Shown here one piece after another: positions 60,051 to 64,000 of a stretch of 64,000 nucleotides of DNA (position 1 is its first letter; every line of letters begins with the position of its first letter). The DNA lies in assembly GCF_015291745.1 (NCBI RefSeq), contig NZ_CP030059.1, positions 4,801,501-4,865,500 of the forward strand. Direction: 5' to 3'. The position numbers were made by a program, and so were the translations under genes. The notes beneath the pieces were generated by a model. It was not told where the DNA came from, made no database searches, and worked only from the letters and a program-made list of their open reading frames with translations. This stretch comes from Bradyrhizobium sp. CCBAU 53351. Lineage in GTDB: Bacteria > Pseudomonadota > Alphaproteobacteria > Rhizobiales > Xanthobacteraceae.

Positions 60051-61550
60051 ATGGACGCGCGCGAGGATTGGTCCCGGTCCAGGATGAGCGGATCGCAAGC
60101 GGCGTCCGCGCCTTCCCTGCACGGGGTCGAGGTCTACGTCTTCCTGATCGCCTTCCTGTCGGTATTTTACCTGTCGAACGGACCGCTGCTGCTCGGCCAT
60201 TATGATCTCGGCTGGCACCTCGCCGCCGGAGACCTGATCAGGCAGCGGGGCGAGGTGCCCTTCCAGGATCCGTGGTCGTTCACCGCCGGCGACAAGCAAT
60301 GGTACAATCTGTCCTGGCTCTGGGACGTGATGGCCAGCGCGCTGTATCAGCAGGCCGGCTTTGCCGGCATCGTCCTCATGGTCGTCGCCTGCGGCGCGGT
60401 CATTGCCGGCTACCTCGCCTTTTGCGGCTTGAGCAGCGGCGCGTCCGCGCCGGCGGTTTGCATCGCCGTGTTCGCCGCGTGCCTGCTCTACCCCTGCTAC
60501 GAAGCCTCGCCCAACATGTATCTGGCGGCATCGCCGAACATCGCGACCATGCTGTTCGCCGTGGTCTTTTACGGCGAATGCATGCGGCGGCGTTGGTTCC
60601 TGTTGCCGCCGATGATGATCGCCTGGGTCAATCTGCATGGCGGCTTCGTGCTCGCCTTTCCGATTCTCGGCGTCTTCTGTTGCGCCGCCTTGCTGCGGCG
60701 GGACTGGACAGGCCTTCGCAACTATTGCCTGGCGGGCGTCGGGTGCCTCATCGCGATCCTCGTCAATCCCCTGGGATGGCATGTCTATGACGGCGTGACG
60801 GCGACGCTCGGGCATTTCGTTCAGGCCGATATCAGCGAATGGCGATCCTATTTTCACAATGTGGAGCTGCCGGGCAGCCTTCCCGGCATCGCCTATGCGC
60901 TGACATTCGTTGCCCTGGAGCTGCGAGACCGCAACGCCACGCGCGTTCCCCTCGAGGCCCGCGTGCTGGCGTGGCTCTTTCTGTTTCTGGGCCTCTATCA
61001 GTTCAGATACACCGCGTTCTTCTTCATCTTCTCGAGCGTGCCGATGGCGCTTCACATCGACCGGCTGCTGCCGAAGCGCCGCAGCTTCGAGATCCGACGC
61101 GCGATGCTGGCGGCCGGCCTCGTCGGCGTCTTGTTGCTGCCATTCACGTTCATGCAGGTGAGACCGGCGCTGGCATTGCCCGACATGCTCTCGGACGCGG
61201 ATGCCCGCTATCTCCAGGCGCACACCTCGCGCGGGCACCTGCTGAACCACTGGAACGTCGGCGGGCTCCTGATCTTCAGAACGCAGGGCTCAGTGCCCCT
61301 CTTCGTCGACGGCCGGGCGGCGACCGCCTATCCCGACGAGCTGCTGCGGGACTATCTCAGGCTGGTCCGGCGGGACATCGACGCGGCGACCTGGGACAAG
61401 GTGCTCAGCAAGTACAAGATCGACGCGGTGCTCTGGATCAGAGCACATGACCAGCTGCGGCACTTCCTGGTCGGCGAGCGAGGCTGGAAAGAGGAATATA
61501 CCGGCGGGTATGTCAGCCTCTACACAAGGCCAGAGGCCGCTTCCAGGTAA
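60051..61550 (+). CDS. Large membrane protein, uncharacterised
   Basis: 499 residues from the ATG at 60051 behind GGTGAGAG; an ATG at 60036 is possible. About eleven hydrophobic segments. A periplasmic loop after the first helix reads LGHYDLGWHLAAGDLIRQRG and, near the C-terminus, a soluble ~130-residue domain begins after LALPDMLSDADARYLQ. The W-H and D-L-G-W features recall GT-C membrane transferases, but identity is uncertain. A single gene after the tRNA. Confidence 0.75.
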   Translation: MDAREDWSRSRMSGSQAASAPSLHGVEVYVFLIAFLSVFYLSNGPLLLGHYDLGWHLAAGDLIRQRGEVPFQDPWSFTAGDKQWYNLSWLWDVMASALYQQAGFAGIVLMVVACGAVIAGYLAFCGLSSGASAPAVCIAVFAACLLYPCYEASPNMYLAASPNIATMLFAVVFYGECMRRRWFLLPPMMIAWVNLHGGFVLAFPILGVFCCAALLRRDWTGLRNYCLAGVGCLIAILVNPLGWHVYDGVTATLGHFVQADISEWRSYFHNVELPGSLPGIAYALTFVALELRDRNATRVPLEARVLAWLFLFLGLYQFRYTAFFFIFSSVPMALHIDRLLPKRRSFEIRRAMLAAGLVGVLLLPFTFMQVRPALALPDMLSDADARYLQAHTSRGHLLNHWNVGGLLIFRTQGSVPLFVDGRAATAYPDELLRDYLRLVRRDIDAATWDKVLSKYKIDAVLWIRAHDQLRHFLVGERGWKEEYTGGYVSLYTRPEAASR

Positions 61551-61725
61551 CGTCAGGGTGCCCGGCATGGGCGGCGGTTTCCGGCGAACCCCGCCCGGCC
61601 GCGCGGGGCCGGCGCCTCACCAATTCTTGTTCGCCCCTGCCCCGCCTGCCAGCCATCCCGAAACATGGGTTGTGCAACGCAGCATGAAAGACCGATAAAG
61701 TCGCTCGATTTCAGAGGTGAGCTGC

Positions 61726-62973
61726 TTGTCCGACGTTAATGCCGATTCCTGGGTGTCCACGGGACACCGTCCGATGGGTTTTCCGGAATTTGTCATCGTG
61801 ATCGCGTCCATCATGGCGCTGAATCCGCTTGCGATGGACATGATGCTGCCGGCGCTGCCCAATATCGGGGCGGCGTTCAATATCCCCGTCGCCAACCATC
61901 TTCAGCTGGTGCTGTCGACCTTCCTGATCGGTTTCGGCGCCGGCCAGTTCGTCATGGGGCCGCTCTCGGACCGCTTCGGCCGCCGGCCGGTGCTGCTTGG
62001 CGGGATGGCGGTCTATGCGGTGGCGAGCGTGCTGGCGGTCGCGGCGCCCTCGTTCGAGACGCTGCTGCTGGCGCGCGCGCTGCAGGGACTCGGCACCTCG
62101 GCGACGCGCGTGATCGCGACCTCGATCGTGCGCGACTGCTATGTCGGCCGCCGGATGGCGAGCGTGATGTCGCTGGCCATGATGGTGTTCATCGCGGTGC
62201 CCGTGATCGCGCCCTCGTTCGGACAGGCGGTGCTGCTGGTGACGGCGTGGCGCGGCATCTTCGTGGTGCTGATGCTGTATGGCCTGCTCGCGCTCGCATG
62301 GTGCGTGCTGCGGCTGCCTGAAACCCTCCCCGAATCCGGACGCAGGTCGCTGGCGCCCGCCGACGTGCTTTCGGCGTTCCGCCAGACCGTGACCCATCGC
62401 CAGACCATCGGCTATGCCACCGCGGCCGGCAGCGTCATCGGCGCGCTGTTCGCTTTTGTGTTCTGCGCCCAGCAGGTCTTCACCGGCATCTACCACCTCG
62501 GCCATTACTTCCCGCTCGCGTTCGCCGCGATTGCCGCCGGCACGGCCGTCGCCGGCTTCCTCAATGCGCGGCTGGTCGGGCGGCTCGGCATGCGCGTGAT
62601 CTCGCACGGCGCGCTGACGCTCTACACGGTCGTGGCCGGCGTGATGCTGCTGACGGAAATGCTCGGCGTGCTGCCGCTGAGCCTGTTCATGGTGCTCTCC
62701 GCCCTGATGATGTTCTCGTTCGGCATGATGGTGGCGAACTTCACGGCGCTCGCCATGGAGCCGCAGGGCCACATCGCCGGCACCGCCTCCTCGCTCTATG
62801 GTTCGATCACGACCCTGATCGGAATCGTGGTCGGCATGGCGATCGGACAGAGCTTTGACGGCACGCTGCTGCCGTTCTCGGTCGGCTTTTTCCTGTCGAC
62901 CCTCGCCGCGCTCGCGATCGTGCTGGTGGTCGAGAAGGGTCGGCTGTTCAAGCCGCATCATCGCCCCATCTGA
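61726..62973 (+). CDS. MFS multidrug exporter of the Bcr/CflA type
   Basis: 415 residues from the TTG at 61726 (MSDVNADSW), preferred because GAGGTGA lies at proper distance; a GTG at 61717 is possible. Twelve likely helices. Loop 2-3 has GPLSDRFGRRPVLL and helix 4 ARALQGLGTSATRVIATSIVRD, both typical of the Bcr/CflA group of proton-driven drug exporters. Complete length. No regulator next to it. Confidence 0.92.
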   Translation: MSDVNADSWVSTGHRPMGFPEFVIVIASIMALNPLAMDMMLPALPNIGAAFNIPVANHLQLVLSTFLIGFGAGQFVMGPLSDRFGRRPVLLGGMAVYAVASVLAVAAPSFETLLLARALQGLGTSATRVIATSIVRDCYVGRRMASVMSLAMMVFIAVPVIAPSFGQAVLLVTAWRGIFVVLMLYGLLALAWCVLRLPETLPESGRRSLAPADVLSAFRQTVTHRQTIGYATAAGSVIGALFAFVFCAQQVFTGIYHLGHYFPLAFAAIAAGTAVAGFLNARLVGRLGMRVISHGALTLYTVVAGVMLLTEMLGVLPLSLFMVLSALMMFSFGMMVANFTALAMEPQGHIAGTASSLYGSITTLIGIVVGMAIGQSFDGTLLPFSVGFFLSTLAALAIVLVVEKGRLFKPHHRPI

Positions 62974-63181
62974 CAAGGAACATCCCGGCGGCCCCGATGT
63001 TGTCCTGCAGCAATTTCGAAAGGCCGCTGCGATGGAACTGGAACCCCGCGAAGATCACGCCGACGTCGAACCGCAGACGGCGGAGGGTTCCGAACCTGGC
63101 ACCGGCCAGGCTGCGCTGACGCCGCCCTTTGCGAGTGAGGGCCTCGAGCAGTTGCGCGACAGCCATTGCTGAACGCGACGT
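62974..63181. other. Intergenic stretch with two weak small frames
   Basis: A 46-codon plus frame starts at 63032 behind AAAGG (MELEPREDHADVEPQ), and a 72-codon minus frame (62948-63166) overlaps the exporter end. Neither has homologues that I recall. At most one is real. Confidence 0.35.
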
Positions 63182-64000
63182 CTACTCGGTCGCGCGCCGG
63201 CTGGCGCTGAAATCATCCGCAGTGCTCTTGGGAATCGTCCGCATTCCCCGCGGCCGCACCATCAGCACAACCACGTCCCGCGAAAGACCGGGCCGCCCCC
63301 ACAGCGTGGCCTGCACGGTGAACTCACGCCTGACGAAATGCCCGATTTGGGGGGACGCCCATTCCATCCATCGGATGCAAGGCTCCTGATCGCGGAAACA
63401 CAGCGCGGCCCAGCCACGATCGAGCGTCCTGCGCGGCAAGCCCCACCCGGGTTCGTACTCGAACGGACTCACATGATACGGATGGTCCGGGCCGTAAAAC
63501 GCCGTGGCGAAAGCCAGCGAACCATCGCCGCTCACGGCGCTCAGAGGCTGGCCCGTGAGGTCCCGCCACGCGCGCGTCACTTCGCCGGCCGCCTGGGCGT
63601 AGAGATTGCGGCCCTCCTCGTAGCCGTGATCGTTGCGGTAGACGGCATGGATCGGCGCGGCGATCAAAACGGCCGCGAGCGCGATACCGACCACGATCAC
63701 CGTAAGGTTGACGGTGTAGAAGCGCTCGATCGAATAGCTGGTGCCGCAGACCACGAGAACCGCGAACAGGAATAGCCCCTGCAACGCCCAGAGCGAGGGC
63801 AGATCAGTGCCCATCACGAGCGACGTCGTGGCCGGCAGCACGATCGTGCCGATCGTGACGTAGAACAGAAGCCGCAGGCCCGGGCTCATCGCCGCGAAGT
63901 CGGCCGGAAACTGCCTCAAGCGCGTTCCTGCGACGAGCACCCAGAGCGCGGCCGAGATGCTCATCGCGGCCACCAGCCCCAGCAGGAAGCTTCTCACCTC
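63182..64000 (-). CDS. C-terminal part of a multi-span membrane protein, open to the right edge
   Basis: 272 residues visible to the right edge; the frame starts no earlier than the window allows and is probably a fragment. Several hydrophobic segments at the N-terminal visible side (LLGLVAAMSISAALWVLVAG, YVTIGTIVLPATTSLVM, LTVIVVGIALAAVLI) followed by a ~130-residue soluble tail with YGPDHPYHVSPFEYEPGWG and paired cysteines (LCFRDQEPC). This layout is like the end of GT39-type glycosyltransferases (helices then a periplasmic domain). Substrate not inferable. Confidence 0.65.
   Translation of the reverse strand, partial: EVRSFLLGLVAAMSISAALWVLVAGTRLRQFPADFAAMSPGLRLLFYVTIGTIVLPATTSLVMGTDLPSLWALQGLFLFAVLVVCGTSYSIERFYTVNLTVIVVGIALAAVLIAAPIHAVYRNDHGYEEGRNLYAQAAGEVTRAWRDLTGQPLSAVSGDGSLAFATAFYGPDHPYHVSPFEYEPGWGLPRRTLDRGWAALCFRDQEPCIRWMEWASPQIGHFVRREFTVQATLWGRPGLSRDVVVLMVRPRGMRTIPKSTADDFSASRRATE

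Noticed and set aside
62948..63172. Small genes on either strand after the Bcr/CflA exporter
   Set aside because: The two frames overlap in opposite directions, one overlaps the exporter end, and neither shows homology or strong coding bias.

Overview
The window looks like chromosomal DNA of a high-GC alphaproteobacterium, most likely Bradyrhizobium or a close Nitrobacteraceae relative. Grounds: GC-rich codons with strong G/C at third positions, frequent GTG/TTG starts, alphaproteobacterial families (DUF3126, PAS_5, transglutaminase-like cysteine peptidase, EcfG- and CtrA-type promoter motifs), and dispersed palindromic repeats of the kind I know from Bradyrhizobium. No rRNA, CRISPR array, phage or complete insertion sequence is seen. 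There is one tRNA gene, tRNA-Leu(UAA). Genus assignment is inference; no search was run.

Layout. 1-6.4 kb: an edge-truncated secreted protein coupled to an APC permease, an anchored alpha/beta hydrolase, a GrlR-like protein, a small secreted protein and an MFS exporter. 6.4-13.8 kb: thrS with a leader hairpin, a higBA toxin-antitoxin pair with a palindromic operator, a nitroreductase, a Tat-exported serine hydrolase and a PAS-GGDEF-EAL protein. 13.9-14.6 kb is a degenerate dispersed repeat. 14.6-24.9 kb: a LysR/quinone-oxidoreductase divergent pair, patatin, CBS and rhomboid proteins, a candidate small RNA, a PAS_5 protein behind a CtrA-like box, a DJ-1-like membrane protein and small secreted proteins. 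24.9-35.5 kb: DEAD-box helicase, phosphoesterase, cupin, VOC protein, zinc dehydrogenase, MFS, PilZ protein, cysteine peptidase with a C-rich-loop 3' RNA, and an AraC/peroxiredoxin divergent pair.

35.5-41.5 kb is the clearest functional unit: a GntR regulator divergent from a PotABCD-like ABC importer plus an Asp/Glu/hydantoin racemase, with a near-perfect sigma-54 promoter just ahead of the ATPase gene. This fits nitrogen-controlled uptake of a nitrogenous compound. 41.5-45.1 kb looks like a general-stress-response patch: a manganese catalase fused to a DUF892 ferritin-like domain has an EcfG-type promoter, and a back-to-back EcfG-like promoter pair lies between a small secreted protein and an RMF-like 54-residue protein.

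45-64 kb: a HAMP-PAS-PAS sensor without an output domain, gamma-carbonic anhydrase, DUF3126, cysE, large membrane proteins, an orphan MASE4-type histidine kinase in lower-GC DNA, a LysR regulator with an operator over its own start codon, hydrolases, an FAD monooxygenase, tRNA-Leu, an MFS drug exporter and an edge-truncated membrane protein.

No single locus is a convincing new multi-gene defence or secretion system. The best leads are the two regulatory units at 36-41 kb and 41-45 kb, the catalase fusion and the C-rich-loop RNA. All promoter, operator and RNA calls are by eye.
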